Origin: Oopsacas minuta
Taxonomy: Eukaryota; Porifera; Hexactinellida; Lyssacinosida; Leucopsacidae
Direction: 5' to 3'
DNA: 64,000 nucleotides
Assembly: GCA_024704765.1 (NCBI GenBank)
Contig: JAKMXF010000122.1
Coordinates: 186,001 to 250,000, forward strand
The notes beneath the pieces were generated by a model. It saw only the letters and a program-made list of their open reading frames with translations. It did no database searches and was not told where the DNA came from. Below, piece by piece: positions 12,005 to 22,376 of the stretch (the first letter of the stretch is position 1; each line of letters begins with the position of its first letter). The position numbers were made by a program, and so were the translations under genes.

Positions 12005-12340
12005 AATAACCATGGCTGTTATACATTTGGTATAGATGACAGAAATATATTATTGGAGTGGCAAGCAGAGCACCTGTGTAAGTTGTGCACTGTAATAGTA
12101 TTGCCATCTAATGCCGACATGGTATCGAGCCATACATGTGGGTTTTCAAATTTATGATATCATCTTATGATTGTGTACTTGCTATTATTGGCGGATTTGG
12201 AAATAATTAGAACCAATCTTAATCCAGTTTTACTAATGGTGAATCTTTTATGAGATTCATGGAATTATAGTGAGATATAATTTCTTTCGTCAAATTGTTG
12301 ATGGGATTTTGACACGATTTTCAGTCGCTATGCAAATGGA
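12005..12340. repeat. diverged direct duplication, unit B
   Basis: Second copy of the repeat at 11205-11520, same order of motifs, with many substitutions and small indels, implying an old duplication or two copies of an unknown non-autonomous element. Confidence 0.65.
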
Positions 12341-12364
12341 TGATTGGTTGGAATGATTTCTTGT

Positions 12365-12645
12365 GCGATATAAATGTCTAAATGTATCATTTACATTAAT
12401 GGTAATTCCATCAATACAATGAATGTGGCATAAATGATAAACAAATGTTCGCTTTTCTGCCCTCCCAACACTACTGGGTATAAATGTTATTGTTAATTCG
12501 ATTTGTGCAAAAGGTATTTAGGTATGATATGATTGGGAACATATATGCTTGTATGTTAGCAAAAACATCCAAATATACTTATTAATCATTCAGATTTTTT
12601 GCAATTATTTGTAAATATAGATTGAATCATTTTGGCCAAAGGCAC
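12365..12645. repeat. dispersed repeat copy 2 (CACTACTGGGTATAAAT family)
   Basis: Counterpart of 6336-6605, same orientation, directly following the duplication unit at 12005-12340. Confidence 0.6.
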
Positions 12646-14065
12646 ATAACTCTGTCTCACAAATTTTGCACGATTTTGCTTCTTGGACATAAGTGCTTCC
12701 TTATGTACTATTGAAAAATGCTGAGTCCTAATTGAAAATCTATTGTGTTCATCAAGTCACAATATTAGAATTCCACTCACAAAATTGGGAAATTCCCAAA
12801 TTGAGTAAAACATACCTGAGAAATAGCACGTAGTCATTTTAAACATGTGAAGGATTTTACACAATCGTATAATCATAGAGAATAATAGCCATGAAGAGTT
12901 TTTTATGGGCTAAATTGTTCGTTTTTCACGAAATCTCGATTAATTTACACCTACTGGCCTATTAAATAGATGGCTGAATATGTCCCCGAGAAATCCAAGG
13001 AACCTGAAGGCGAGTTCATAATTTCCTCATGCCAAACCTGCGTTCAGTTGTTACACTAATTTCAAAGAATGACCCAAGAAAACAGTTTTTATGTTTCAGA
13101 TGATCCAAAATTGTCCAAAAAAATGGTTTATGTTTTTACATCGATCATTTCAAAGATAGATTCACCATTTAGTATGAAGCCAGAACGACATGTGGATGGT
13201 TGTGAGTGGATCCATACTTATTCAATGTATCCACTCCTAACCATCCATCCTAACTTCACACCCTTAATTCTAAATCCAGTGACATGTGAGTCTAGAGAAA
13301 CTTCCAAGATAAAATATTTCATCTGATGAACTCCAGACTTATAAATCAAAATATGAAATCAAATATTTTTTATGTCGTCAAATTTATAAGTGATTCTGAA
13401 GAATACATAGAATTTCAATTTGATGTTTCAAATAACAATATGCCTACTAGGTTGTGAATTGAAAGAATGCATTCACATTGTTCTTAACCCTAAAGTGAAA
13501 CTCAGTTATGAAATCTTGCTATATTCCTTCTCCAAGTTATATTGATCCAGCTGAAGGATCCAAGCATACCAGAACTGGATATGCTAACAAATCTACCAGT
13601 ATACTGAAAGAATGCTGAAGGGTCTAAAGTAACAAATGTTATTAAAGAATTACTACAAAATACAATACTACATTCCAAAAGAAGACCACCATTCCACATC
13701 AGCATTAAGATTAGCACTTATTATGCGATATACATCTAACTCAGCATATCAATATTGGTTATATTGAGGGATAACTCATTATTCACCAACGATGCTGTAC
13801 TATTGTTAGACGAAATCTTCAGGTCGATAGGGAGAGAAATTATAATCGTTGGAAAACGGAGAGACCTATTTATCTGGGGAATTGAGCACCCATAGACAAT
13901 AAGTCGCGCACAGATGCTCTATCCCTGTTGATTCAGTACACATGACTTATGAAGCAGAAGTGCGAGTGAATCTCCATTTGAGAAGTCAGAATTCTTTAGA
14001 TCTAAATTGATGCATATTAACCAAATACCTTTGGGAAATCTTTGATTTTAGGACGTCCAAAATTT
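12646..14065. other. no gene seen
   Basis: AT-rich sequence. The 85-codon frame at 13069-13326 begins MTQENSFYVSDDPK but has no recognisable domain and no supporting splice structure. Confidence 0.4.
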
Positions 14066-14068
14066 CGA

Positions 14069-14562
14069 CCATAATCGATTATTGTAGAGTAATTATGAAA
14101 ATTGACGTATCATGAAGCAGACATTTTGGGCCTTTTGGTACCTAACATTATTTCGAAAATTTCTTCCTAAATACAAAAAGTATCTTCTGCTTCTAGCTAT
14201 TTTATTCAAAAAATCCTTCATTTTAAATTCACGCATTTATCAATTAAGAAACTAAATTAATAGCAATATTTATATTTTGAATTAAAAAATCATAGTTCGG
14301 TGCCAATTTTGATGAATTCCATTCAAATTTCATTTTGGCGGAACGCCAGTAATTTCCCTGTTTTTTGGGAATTCCTTCTTTACTGACCACAGATTCAGTG
14401 ACAAATATCAGAATTTTTTTCTATTTAATTCTACCATAGCGAAAATGTAATTTGGTCAAATTTCCACCCAAATTCCAGAAAATATGTTAGCCCGTCTTCA
14501 TAGAAATATCGGCCTCTGACTGATTTCATTTTAAATTTCTTTTGGAAACACATTGGACAGAC
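14069..14562 (+). repeat. ~630-bp dispersed/tandem repeat, copy 1 (left part, split by MULE)
   Basis: Begins CCATAATCGATTATTGTAGAG and continues past the hAT-homologous site ACATTTTGGGCCTTTTGG to the MULE insertion. It resumes at 18230-18372. With the MULE removed it is about 645 bp and aligns in order with 31208-31268 joined to 33949-34505. Confidence 0.65.
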
Positions 14563-14571
14563 GAATTTTTT
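14563..14571. repeat. 9-bp target duplication of MULE (left)
   Basis: GAATTTTTT, repeated exactly at 18221-18229. Nine base pairs is the canonical Mutator-superfamily duplication. Confidence 0.9.
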
Positions 14572-15229
14572 GCATCTGTATATTTTGATCGAATTCTTTG
14601 TAGAACTTTGATCAAATTTTCTTATGTCGAACTTTGATCAAATGATGAAAAAGGCAAATTTTGATCAAAGTTCTACTTAAATGTCTTCAGTCGAACTTTG
14701 ATCGAAAAATTGTAGAACTTTGATCGAAAAATGAGAACTTTGATCGAAAAATGAGAACTTGATCGAAAAATGTAGAACTTTGATCGAATAATGAGAACTT
14801 TGATCGAAAAATGTAGAACTTTGATCGAAAAATGACAACTTTGATCGAAAAATGTAGAACTTTGATCGAAAGATGAGAACTTTGATCGAAAAATGTAGAA
14901 CTTGGATCGAAAGATGAGAACTTTGATCGAAAGATGAGAACTTTGATCGAATAATGTAGAACTTTGATCAAAAATGAGAACTTTGATCGAAAAATGTAGA
15001 ACTTTGATCGAAAAATGTAGAACTTTGATCGAAAAATTGTAGAACTTTGATCGAAAAATGAGTACTTATATTTATCACATAAATATCACGAGTTATATAA
15101 TTTGGTTAACTAACATGAGATTTCTTTTTATCAATTCGGGAACCAGTGTTTACGTGCAAAATATCTATTGCAGAAATCAGCCCAATAGAAGTTACGTCAC
15201 CAGAAATTATTGATTGAACGATTAATACG
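14572..15229 (+). repeat. MULE left TIR with ~21-bp tandem array
   Basis: The array (about 14694-15063) repeats GAACTTTGATCGAAAAATGTA with period 20-22, roughly 18 times. Units alternate irregularly between ...ATGTA and ...ATGA spacers. The inner part contains TATTGCAGAAATCAGC and GAAGTTACGTCACC, also seen at 25.7 kb. Confidence 0.9.
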
Positions 15230-15783
15230 ATCTAATTTGTACTATTTTGATCTGAAATCATCACTTTGACCTCATTGTTAGATTATTCCGATCGCAAATT
15301 TAGTGTTAGATTCAATGTGTGTGTCCCATCTTTAAAAATCATTCCATAGGCTTAGATGCTCAGCTATATATTTTGCAGTTTTTACTGTGCCGACTATACT
15401 TTAGTATGAGGCTCAGTATTGATCTCAGTGCTTATTTGTTTTGTATTTTTTTTGTCTCTTGTTTCCGTTTTCGTTCTCCAGGCCACACCGTTTACGATTA
15501 AGAGCTGAAAATTATCAAAGGGTTCAGTGTGAGTCTGTGCGACCTATAGATTTGTACCTTGGTATACGATTTTTGATCTGACATGATTTGCCACTTCTGT
15601 GCCAATTTAATTTACCATTGAAATTGTATTAACTTCTAGAAAATTCCAATGGTTCTGATTTCCCAAACTTTATTTTCTTTGAATATTTTACTGTGGTATT
15701 TAGAATTATCTTATCAATAGTTTGCATAGTTATCCTAAAGTACTCTTCGATATTTTATACATCGCTCTTATCCATCTCAATCA

Positions 15784-17391
15784 ATGGAATATAGTGTTAT
15801 TGAAGGTAAAAAAATTGGTTCTGTTAACTATGAATGTCAAAGCTTTCGATATATTCAGTCCTCCTCGTCCTCAACATCCATTTATTTGAGGTGTACCCTG
15901 TGGAGGTGCAAAGAAATTGAATGTCATGGTACAGGGCGAATTCATCTCACAACTAATCTTTTTTACCTAAAAAAAGATCACAATCATCCTGAAGCCTCCT
16001 ACGAATCCAGTGTAATAGTTCTAAATAATAGAATCAAACGTGCTGCAGAATCGTCAACAGGAAATCTAAGGGAAATCTTTGATGATGTGACTTCTACGGA
16101 TCAAGCAGGTGCATTAGTGAGTTATCGCAGTGTTCGAAATACGATGGTTAAAAGAAGAAGACTTGAATTACCAGGGAATCCTCTAACGCCTGAACAATTT
16201 GAAGTAATGATCAAGCAAACACGATTTTCACACTTTTTCCGAACAATGATAATCTCATCAGAAGGCTTTGCAGCTTTATTCTGGTCTGATTTTATGTTTG
16301 AATCTCTGAAAAATACTGATGCTATCAATTTTGATGCAACATTTTTTGTTGTCCCCAAATTATTTTACCAGTTGTTTACTATTTTCCTACAAGAAGGTCA
16401 TCATGCTTTGCCAGCCATACATATTTTAATGTCAAAAAAATCAGAATCTCTCTATGACGATGTTCTGCAAAAGGTAAGAGAATTTATGCCTGATTTCAAA
16501 CCAAAATTAGCTGTAGGTGACTATGAAAGGGCTTCAAGAAATTCATTTCGCACAGCTTTCAATTCGATAGAAGTATCAGGATGCCTGTTTCATTTTTCGA
16601 GAGCTATTTGGAAAAGGTTAACAAAGCTACATCTCACTTCTTCGTATACAAAGAACTCTGAGTTTAATGGATGGGTCAGGTCTGTTATGGTACTTCCCAT
16701 GTTACCTGAAGAAGAAATTCTACCAGTCTATAGATTGTTATCTGGAGTTACTCTACAAAATATGAATGATCATGAGATTATTAATCTTCAAAGGCTTAAG
16801 AGTTACATAAAGAGAGAATGGATTAACAGAAATGATTTATCAATATCCCATTCTATTCAAACAACTAATAACTGTTCTGAAGTATATCATCGGGGTTTAA
16901 AGTCTCTCATCCGTGTAAAAAAGCCTAGCCTATCGGCATTTATGGAATGTCTCGAAAAGACGCTGAAAAAATATGATCTTGAATACCAGAGAATGAAGAA
17001 TGACCTAGAAATTGGCGAGCGAAGTGCAAAGGATATAAATAATGAGAAAATTAGAAACAAATGTAAAGAAAAACTTCAAAGAAAAGAATGCACATCACTA
17101 GAATATATTAAAGAAATTTCAAATACTATTGGTAATCCGAAATTTTGGACTTATTCGGGATCTACGGAATTGGAAGAAAGTATAGATGAAACTTCTGATA
17201 GTTCAAGCGATGAAGAATCAATGGTGAAGAATCCGTGTATCATTTGTTTGAACAGTAGAGATTTAACGTTTGTCTTCATACCTTGTGGACATGCTAATGT
17301 ATGCGGAAATTGTGAACTGAATTTTACGCTCGGTGATAGATGCCCAGTTTGTCGTTCTATTATAATGAACAAGATGCAGATTTTCCAATAG
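15784..17391 (+). CDS. intact MULE transposase with FLYWCH finger and C-terminal RING finger
   Basis: A single uninterrupted 535-aa frame from ATG. N-terminus: FLYWCH-type zinc finger with W40, C42, C47, H66 and H68. Centre: MULE transposase with first Asp in INFDAT (D184), second in AVGDYERA (D246), the C-x2-H pair of GCLFH (C267, H270), and Glu in TTNNCSEVYH (E366). C-terminus: acidic serine-rich linker (about 462-479) then a C3HC4 RING with C485, C488, C501, H503, C507, C510, C520 and C523, spaced like IAP/MDM2-type RINGs. The DDE core would cut and paste the element, and the FLYWCH finger probably binds the TIR. A RING implies possible E3 ubiquitin ligase activity, which is unusual for a transposase. 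It lies centrally between the TIRs with no frameshift, so it may be recently active. A splice variant cannot be excluded but none is needed. Confidence 0.9.
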   Translation: MEYSVIEGKKIGSVNYECQSFRYIQSSSSSTSIYLRCTLWRCKEIECHGTGRIHLTTNLFYLKKDHNHPEASYESSVIVLNNRIKRAAESSTGNLREIFDDVTSTDQAGALVSYRSVRNTMVKRRRLELPGNPLTPEQFEVMIKQTRFSHFFRTMIISSEGFAALFWSDFMFESLKNTDAINFDATFFVVPKLFYQLFTIFLQEGHHALPAIHILMSKKSESLYDDVLQKVREFMPDFKPKLAVGDYERASRNSFRTAFNSIEVSGCLFHFSRAIWKRLTKLHLTSSYTKNSEFNGWVRSVMVLPMLPEEEILPVYRLLSGVTLQNMNDHEIINLQRLKSYIKREWINRNDLSISHSIQTTNNCSEVYHRGLKSLIRVKKPSLSAFMECLEKTLKKYDLEYQRMKNDLEIGERSAKDINNEKIRNKCKEKLQRKECTSLEYIKEISNTIGNPKFWTYSGSTELEESIDETSDSSSDEESMVKNPCIICLNSRDLTFVFIPCGHANVCGNCELNFTLGDRCPVCRSIIMNKMQIFQ

Positions 17392-17623
17392 CAAAGTCAA
17401 TCCAACGTTTGACATGACAGTTTTAACTGAATATTAGAATTAGGTTAATGTGATAATATATTGTAGTTTAGTGATGGTATATTATCTAAAGTTAGATAAC
17501 GAATATTACTTTATAGTTACATTACCCATATGCTATTAGAATGTAGAAGTAATATATGTGTCATATGTGTGTTCTATCCTAAGTTGTTTAATACTTCTTT
17601 CAGTGAAGACTTATTACGTTAAC

Positions 17624-18220
17624 ACGTATTAATAGTTCAATCAATAATTTTTGGTGACGTAAGTTAATTGAGCTGATTTCTGCCACAGATATTTTGCACA
17701 TGAACACACAAGTTCCCGAATTAATAAAAAGAAATCTTATGTTAGTTAACCAAATTATATAACTCGTGATATTTATGTGATAAATAAAAGAACTCATTTT
17801 TCGATCAAAGTTCTACATTTTTGATCAAAGTTGTCATTTTTCGATCAAAGTTCTACATTTTTCGATCAAAGTTCTCATTTTTCGATCAAAGTTCTACATT
17901 TTTCGATCAAAGTTCTACATTTTTCGATCAAGTTCTCATTTTTCGATCAAAGTTCTACATTTTTCGATCAAAGTTCTCATCTTTCGATCAAAGTTCTACA
18001 TTTTTCGATCAAAGTTGTCATTTTTCGATCAAAGTTCTACATTTTTCGATCAAGTTCTCATTTTTCGATCAAAGTTCTACAATTTTTCGATCAAAGTTCG
18101 ACTGAAGACATTTAAGTAGAACTTTGATCAAAATTTGCCTTTTTCATCATTTGATCAAAGTTCGACATAAGAAAATTTGATCAAAGTTCTACAAAGAATT
18201 CGATCAAAATATACAGATGC
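17624..18220 (-). repeat. MULE right TIR with ~21-bp tandem array
   Basis: Inverted counterpart of 14572-15229. The array occupies about 17793-18105 with about 15 units of CATTTTTCGATCAAAGTTCTA, a few lacking one A. Unit numbers differ between the two TIRs, as expected of slippage in tandem arrays. The distal unique part ends ATATACAGATGC at 18220. Confidence 0.9.
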
Positions 18221-18229
18221 GAATTTTTT

Positions 18230-18372
18230 GCTTTCTCCATTAACTGGATACTGCCGGGAAAATATGTCATTTTGGACCTCACAAGGTGCTGAAATCTTGA
18301 TTTGTGTTCGGGAATTGGTTGAAACAATTTATTAAATTTTCTTGTTTCTTTCGTTACGAGTGTAACACTTCT
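18230..18372 (+). repeat. ~630-bp dispersed/tandem repeat, copy 1 (right part)
   Basis: Contains CCGGGAAAATATGTCATTTT, GACCTCA, CTTGATTTGTGTTCGGGAA and GTTACGAGTGTAACACTT, matching 31085-31208 and 34374-34505 in the same order. Confidence 0.7.
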
Positions 18373-18421
18373 GTTGAAAGGATTATTAATAATATAGAGC
18401 TACTGTATCACTTACATCTAC

Positions 18422-19331
18422 CAAGGGCGGATCAAGAAAAATCTGGTGGGGGTATGCCGCCTACCCAACCGTCAAAATATTTAATTATCGGAGTTTGCTC
18501 TTTTACTAGATCATTATCAGTTTATTCCGTTATTTTAACAAATTGTAATTATACTATAACAGCCTGTATTTTTCAATATGTAGTGTTTTAACCAAACATC
18601 AACAAATATTTTATAGTGATGTATGTATCTTATGCGATTTTTACCTCAGGCTTAACCACCATGACCAATTTAACCAATCTTGACAAGTAGTCTAAGGTAC
18701 TCCAAAATAACTGTGTTCTTAATACAAACATTTTGTTTGTGGTTCATAGATTAATATATAATGGGAATTTCTGAATATAGTAGCTAAATATTATTTGTAA
18801 CTATTGGCTGAATCCTAAATACATAATATACTCTACTAGTACTAATAATATCACTAAATTACGAAATTCATGCGGTGATCTCTTGAAATTGCGAAACTGT
18901 TAACAATTTTAACCACATCTAATGGAATATGCTTATGAATATACATCAGTGTTAGACCAGTTAGTCTGTTTGCAAAAAAGTTGCTCAAGGTTGACTGATA
19001 TTTTGTCAAACAAACTTTCTTACGTTTCATAAGGAAACACTAATTATAAATAGGGTAAACAAATTGTTAGAAATATGGTGAAATATATATTCTTTAATTT
19101 AAATCAGGATTATATTCCTATGGTTCCTTAATAGCTACAGTAGACAATAATTAAATAGTATTGAAGGCACATTTCCTGAATTACAAGTATATAGTCGAGA
19201 AAATAAATTCATTAGGGTTGTGGTATAACAAGGTATGTACTTTATTAACTCTACTGAGTAGACGAAATAAATTATTTAACAAAGTTGGTGGGGGTATACA
19301 TACCCCCATAACCCCCATAGATCCGCCACTG
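18422..19331. mobile_element. non-autonomous hAT element
   Basis: 910 bp flanked by the exact 8-bp duplication ACATCTAC (18414-18421 and 19332-19339). Ends are CAAGGGCGGATC on the left and the inverse of CAGTGGCGGATC on the right, followed inward by G/C-rich runs (GGTGGGGGTAT and ATACCCCCAT). The interior is AT-rich and without coding. The TIR resembles those of hAT elements. The partner transposase is not obvious in this window, though the hAT at 31269 has a related GTGATGGATCC end. Confidence 0.85.
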
Positions 19332-19442
19332 ACATCTACCCCCAATAAGTGAATCGGGACCTTTGACGCCAGTACTACGTTTGTACTGGTATATTCATAG
19401 AATTTATGCACGAATAAGTTTCTTTCAATTTGTACAAAAATA

Positions 19443-19648
19443 CAAGTGTGAAGTTAGCTGAAAATTCGACCAGCAGTACTTCAACCATTAATTTGACTAA
19501 CTTACCATGGTTAGAATGTGAATGTTTTGGGCCATTCGAAAGAAGAGATACGGACGTTTCTGAAAATGAAAGTATACTCTATGCACTTAGATTTTTCTGA
19601 TAGACATTGGTGCATCTAACTAGTAGTAGTTCACATATGAATTTTTGC
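19443..19648 (+). repeat. inverted repeat pair, left copy
   Basis: About 206 bp inverted relative to 22377-22586, sharing TCGACCAGCAGTACTTCAAC, CATTAATTTGACTAA, CCATTCGAAAGAAGA and CAGTAGTTCACATATGAATT-like blocks. The pair encloses ~2.7 kb containing the 3' exons of the minus-strand gene and the first exon of the plus-strand gene. On the minus strand both copies carry a short exon-like open block with a GTAAGT/GTAACT-like 3' border, but substitutions are mostly non-synonymous. Confidence 0.7.
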
Positions 19649-20205
19649 ATACTTACACAAATTATTTTTCACTTAGTAAGTTACGATAATCTTCTCGAGT
19701 GGTAGAAATTTCTGTAATTATATCATTAAGAAATCTATTAGATAATATCGCTTCAGTTGTTATCTGTCTCAGGCATTCTTGAAGCTTCAGGTTAGAGAAA
19801 TACCTCTACAATATTCAATTGAGCTCCTTTAACAGTTGAACTGTGTTTGGCAATATCAGTGACAGATGTGTACTGAAGACTTTTTTCATCTTGTAACAAT
19901 TCTACCACTTGCATTCAGCAGATGCTCGAAAGAAGGGCGCATTGACTTTGGACTGGAAGATATTTTATATCAATAATTGTTAAATTTAAGAACACCTGCT
20001 GGATATTTTTAAGATATTTGTTGCTAAACACAGCTGTCCAATCTCTATTCAACCTTCCTCTACCTTGTATTGAATGATATCCCATTCACCATCTCAAGAA
20101 GAAATTCTCCATTTGATTTTGACACTGGTGTCATAAGAGCTCATCAGATTTATCAGCTAACAGGAGTATTTTGTTATTAACTGTATTTGTAAGATTATTG
20201 TTGCA

Positions 20206-20310
20206 TTAGATAGGAACTTCATCTTCAAAATCCTCATCAACAGGAAAATGATGAGTATTTTCAGGGCCAGAGGTTTGGGATAATCCCGGGAAAATTTCAA
20301 TTCGCATATT
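20206..20310 (-). CDS. unidentified minus-strand gene, terminal exon
   Basis: 105 nt, phase 0, encoding a 34-residue acidic C-terminus that begins NMRIEIFPGLSQTSGPEN and ends EDFEDEVPI before TAA (20206-20208). The 3' splice site is TTAATTCTAG at the right border. The intron before it (20311-20348) would be only 38 bp, GTATTT..CTAG. Its reading frame continues the preceding exon at 20349-20386 without a gap, which is the main evidence. The protein family is not recognised. Lies upstream of, and opposite to, the plus-strand gene starting at 21851. Confidence 0.65.
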   Translation of the reverse strand, partial: NMRIEIFPGLSQTSGPENTHHFPVDEDFEDEVPI

Positions 20311-20348
20311 CTAGAATTAATGCAAATAGTATAAATAGCTTTAAATAC

Positions 20349-20386
20349 CTCAGTACCAATACGTGAAACCTGGTCTCGCAATTTGG
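20349..20386 (-). CDS. unidentified minus-strand gene, internal exon
   Basis: 38 nt reading KLRDQVSRIGTE after a split codon. The acceptor is CTTTGGGTAG and the donor GTATTT. The first two bases (CC) complete the split codon left by G at the end of exon 22860-23015, giving Ala, and the exon ends in phase 0, matching the next exon. Two independent phase matches on a short exon make chance unlikely, though there is no transcript evidence. Confidence 0.62.
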
Positions 20387-20579
20387 CTACCCAAAGAAAA
20401 GTATATTCATCTGATCATTGGTCAGAAGTAAGTACTTACTCTCAAACAAAATAGTTGATTTACAATCAATTTTATGTTAAACTATCCAGTTTGAAGAGAT
20501 AGCAAATCCCCACTTGAGAAAGATTTGAATCTATAACTCATAATCAATGTTATTGTTGTACTTTGTGGAGATTGTAAAC

Positions 20580-20920
20580 ATGGAGAAAGCGATTTACAAG
20601 GTATGAAATCTATGGATGGCCCAGGCGAGACTTATAGATCAATTAATCGCGGATAACAGAAGGATATTGCGTGGATTATTTTCCAATTTCAAATAAATAT
20701 ATTTTCGTTAAGGCGGGTTATTGAGTCTATGCACCAGATAGAATCGCTAACTCTAGGGCCAACAGAAAGAGAATTCACAACCTCTTTGTATGAATTGGAA
20801 GTGGATTCGATATATAAAGGTAACAGTTGAAGCTCTTGTGGAACTACAAAAGGAACATAAAAATGCTATATTCTCTGTACTCACCAGAAAACGTGTCAAG
20901 ATAAATCTAACTTTTGTTAT
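20580..20920 (+). pseudogene. decayed coding region, unidentified
   Basis: Several coding-like blocks in changing frames on the plus strand: MEKAIYK (20580-20600, then GTATGA), MAQARLIDQLIADNRRILRG, SMHQIESLTLGPTEREFTTS-LYELEVDSIYK, and TVEALVELQKEHKNAIFSVL continuing TRKRVK. Stops and at least one single-base shift (AAAGGTAAC) separate them. It could be a host pseudogene, a gag-like relic, or exons whose splice sites I cannot place. The charged composition argues for former coding. Confidence 0.4.
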
Positions 20921-21059
20921 AGCAATCGATTATTACACATTAAGTATGCATTCCGATGAGACGAAAATATTTGTAGAGTCGTGAGAGATTTTTCGATGAA
21001 AGTGATAAATATATAGGGGTTTCTTTATGAATGGATGAAATACCAAATAATATATATTA

Positions 21060-21740
21060 TTATGTCTCAATTATTGTCTGTTTGTTAGTCCGTTGACAAG
21101 GAGAGGATTTAGGGGTATGCATTTCGAAATTGTCGCATAACTATGTATTCATTGTGTTTATCAAGGAAGTAAATAGAATCCAATAAACCTTCACTAATTA
21201 TATCGAACATGTTGAATCCTATTTTCACACTTTTGAATTAATTATATGTAAAGTATTGCTCTTTTTTTATGAATATATAACACAAATTTCAGTATTGAGG
21301 TAGAATCATACTTTCAACGACTATACTAGGATAATCGAGTATGCTGAGTCCGATTATGGTATTCAAATTACAATGTGAATATTTGTTTACATTTAAGATA
21401 CAGTAAAATATTTCAAAATTGTTGTAGAATCAAGATTTCAAAGGCTATGCAGCGGTAATCGAGTTGCTGAGTCTGAATATGATATATTAAACAACATCTA
21501 CGTATATTATTGAATCTCAATTATAGTTTGTTTGTCCGTTGATATGGAATTTATTGTCGTTATTAGCTATAAGCTTGCTCTAAACGGCTACAGAGGGGCA
21601 ACACAGTACCCTGAATCCCAATTTCGTATTTTCAAGTTTCTCATATGTAAATTTATCGTTGTTTTTATGAATATAAGAAAACTAATTTGCAAATCTCAAA
21701 ATTACGGATATCTGGCTCTCAACGGCTACAAAGGTGGTTG
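21060..21740 (+). repeat. diverged tandem-like repeat region
   Basis: Related blocks recur: TTGTCTGTTTGTTAGTCCGTTGA and TAGTTTGTTTGTCCGTTGAT; GGATAATCGAGTATGCTGAG and CGGTAATCGAGTTGCTGAG; AACGGCTACAGAGGGG and AACGGCTACAAAGGTGG; several TTTTTATGAATATA stretches. It lies just upstream of the ATG exon at 21851. Function unknown. Confidence 0.5.
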
Positions 21741-21850
21741 ATCTTCCAAAATAATTCATTAATCTATATGCCATATACGTATATTTGTGAATTACTTTGT
21801 TCTAAATATCTATATTATCATACTCAAAGGGGTCGTCAATTAGGAGGATA

Positions 21851-21904
21851 ATGGATACCTCGCGGCGTAATTTACGGAGTTCATTACGAAGCGATGAGCC
21901 AAAG
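21851..21904 (+). CDS. unidentified plus-strand gene, first coding exon
   Basis: 54 nt from ATG encoding MDTSRRNLRSSLRSDEPK, ending at a strong donor AAG|GTAAGT (21905). The sequence before the ATG (AGGAGGATA) has no other start nearby. It is basic and arginine/serine-rich. It ends in phase 0, whereas the next convincing exon (24169) needs two carried bases, so at least one short exon between 21905 and 24168 is missing from my model. One candidate is 21958-22025, after acceptor CTCTTCAG with a GTACAT donor, whose length would fix the phase but whose coding look is poor. Confidence 0.55.
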
Positions 21905-22376
21905 GTAAGTATTTATAGAAATACCAAAGGACTATTTTAAGATGTTTACTCTTCAGCAAGATTGTTTACTATTTCAAATTGGGAAATTATCATGTGAATA
22001 TTTATCTTTTATAATTATTTCATGGTACATCTAACCTTAGTTGACTAATTAATTGAAATTTAGCAAATAATTCTGTACTATCCATTTCTACTCGACATTT
22101 CATCCATTGATCATATTCATCTATTTTGAATTATATTGAAACTAAATGCTATGACGTAATTGAAATTACTTTGTATATTCTATAGTTCATTGGGTAATTC
22201 CTAATGAGTAAACTGAGCTCAAACAGTTGATATTGCAGAAATCTGTATTCGTTACTAGTTAGAATAGATTATAATGTTTCATTAATTTTGTGGGCATAGT
22301 ATAAATCTAATAAGGACTCGACTCAAACAATCCAGTTTAGAAAGTTAAATATATCAAAATGTTTTGACTATTTACA

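Larger units (their letters stand above)
14572..18220 (+). mobile_element. MULE (Mutator-like) transposon with iterated TIRs
   Basis: A 3649-bp element with an exact 9-bp target duplication, long TIRs (left 14572-15229, right 17624-18220) and one intact transposase frame at 15784-17391. The outermost ~120 bp of each TIR is unique sequence (start GCATCTGTATATTTTGATCG). It is followed by a tandem array of ~21-bp units built on CATTTTTCGATCAAAGTTCTA, then about 170 bp of unique inner TIR. The left array has about 18 units and the right about 15. MULE transposases bind TIR sequences, so the arrays could be multiplied binding sites. A diverged fragment of the inner TIR occurs at 25645-25790, so the family has more than one copy here. 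Confidence 0.93.

Noticed and set aside
14687-14971. 94-codon minus-strand frame of repeated FDQSSTF/FRSKF peptides, with plus-strand counterparts at 17821-18115
   Set aside because: These are translations of the 21-bp MULE TIR array; a period divisible by three keeps the frame open. No start context or independent support.
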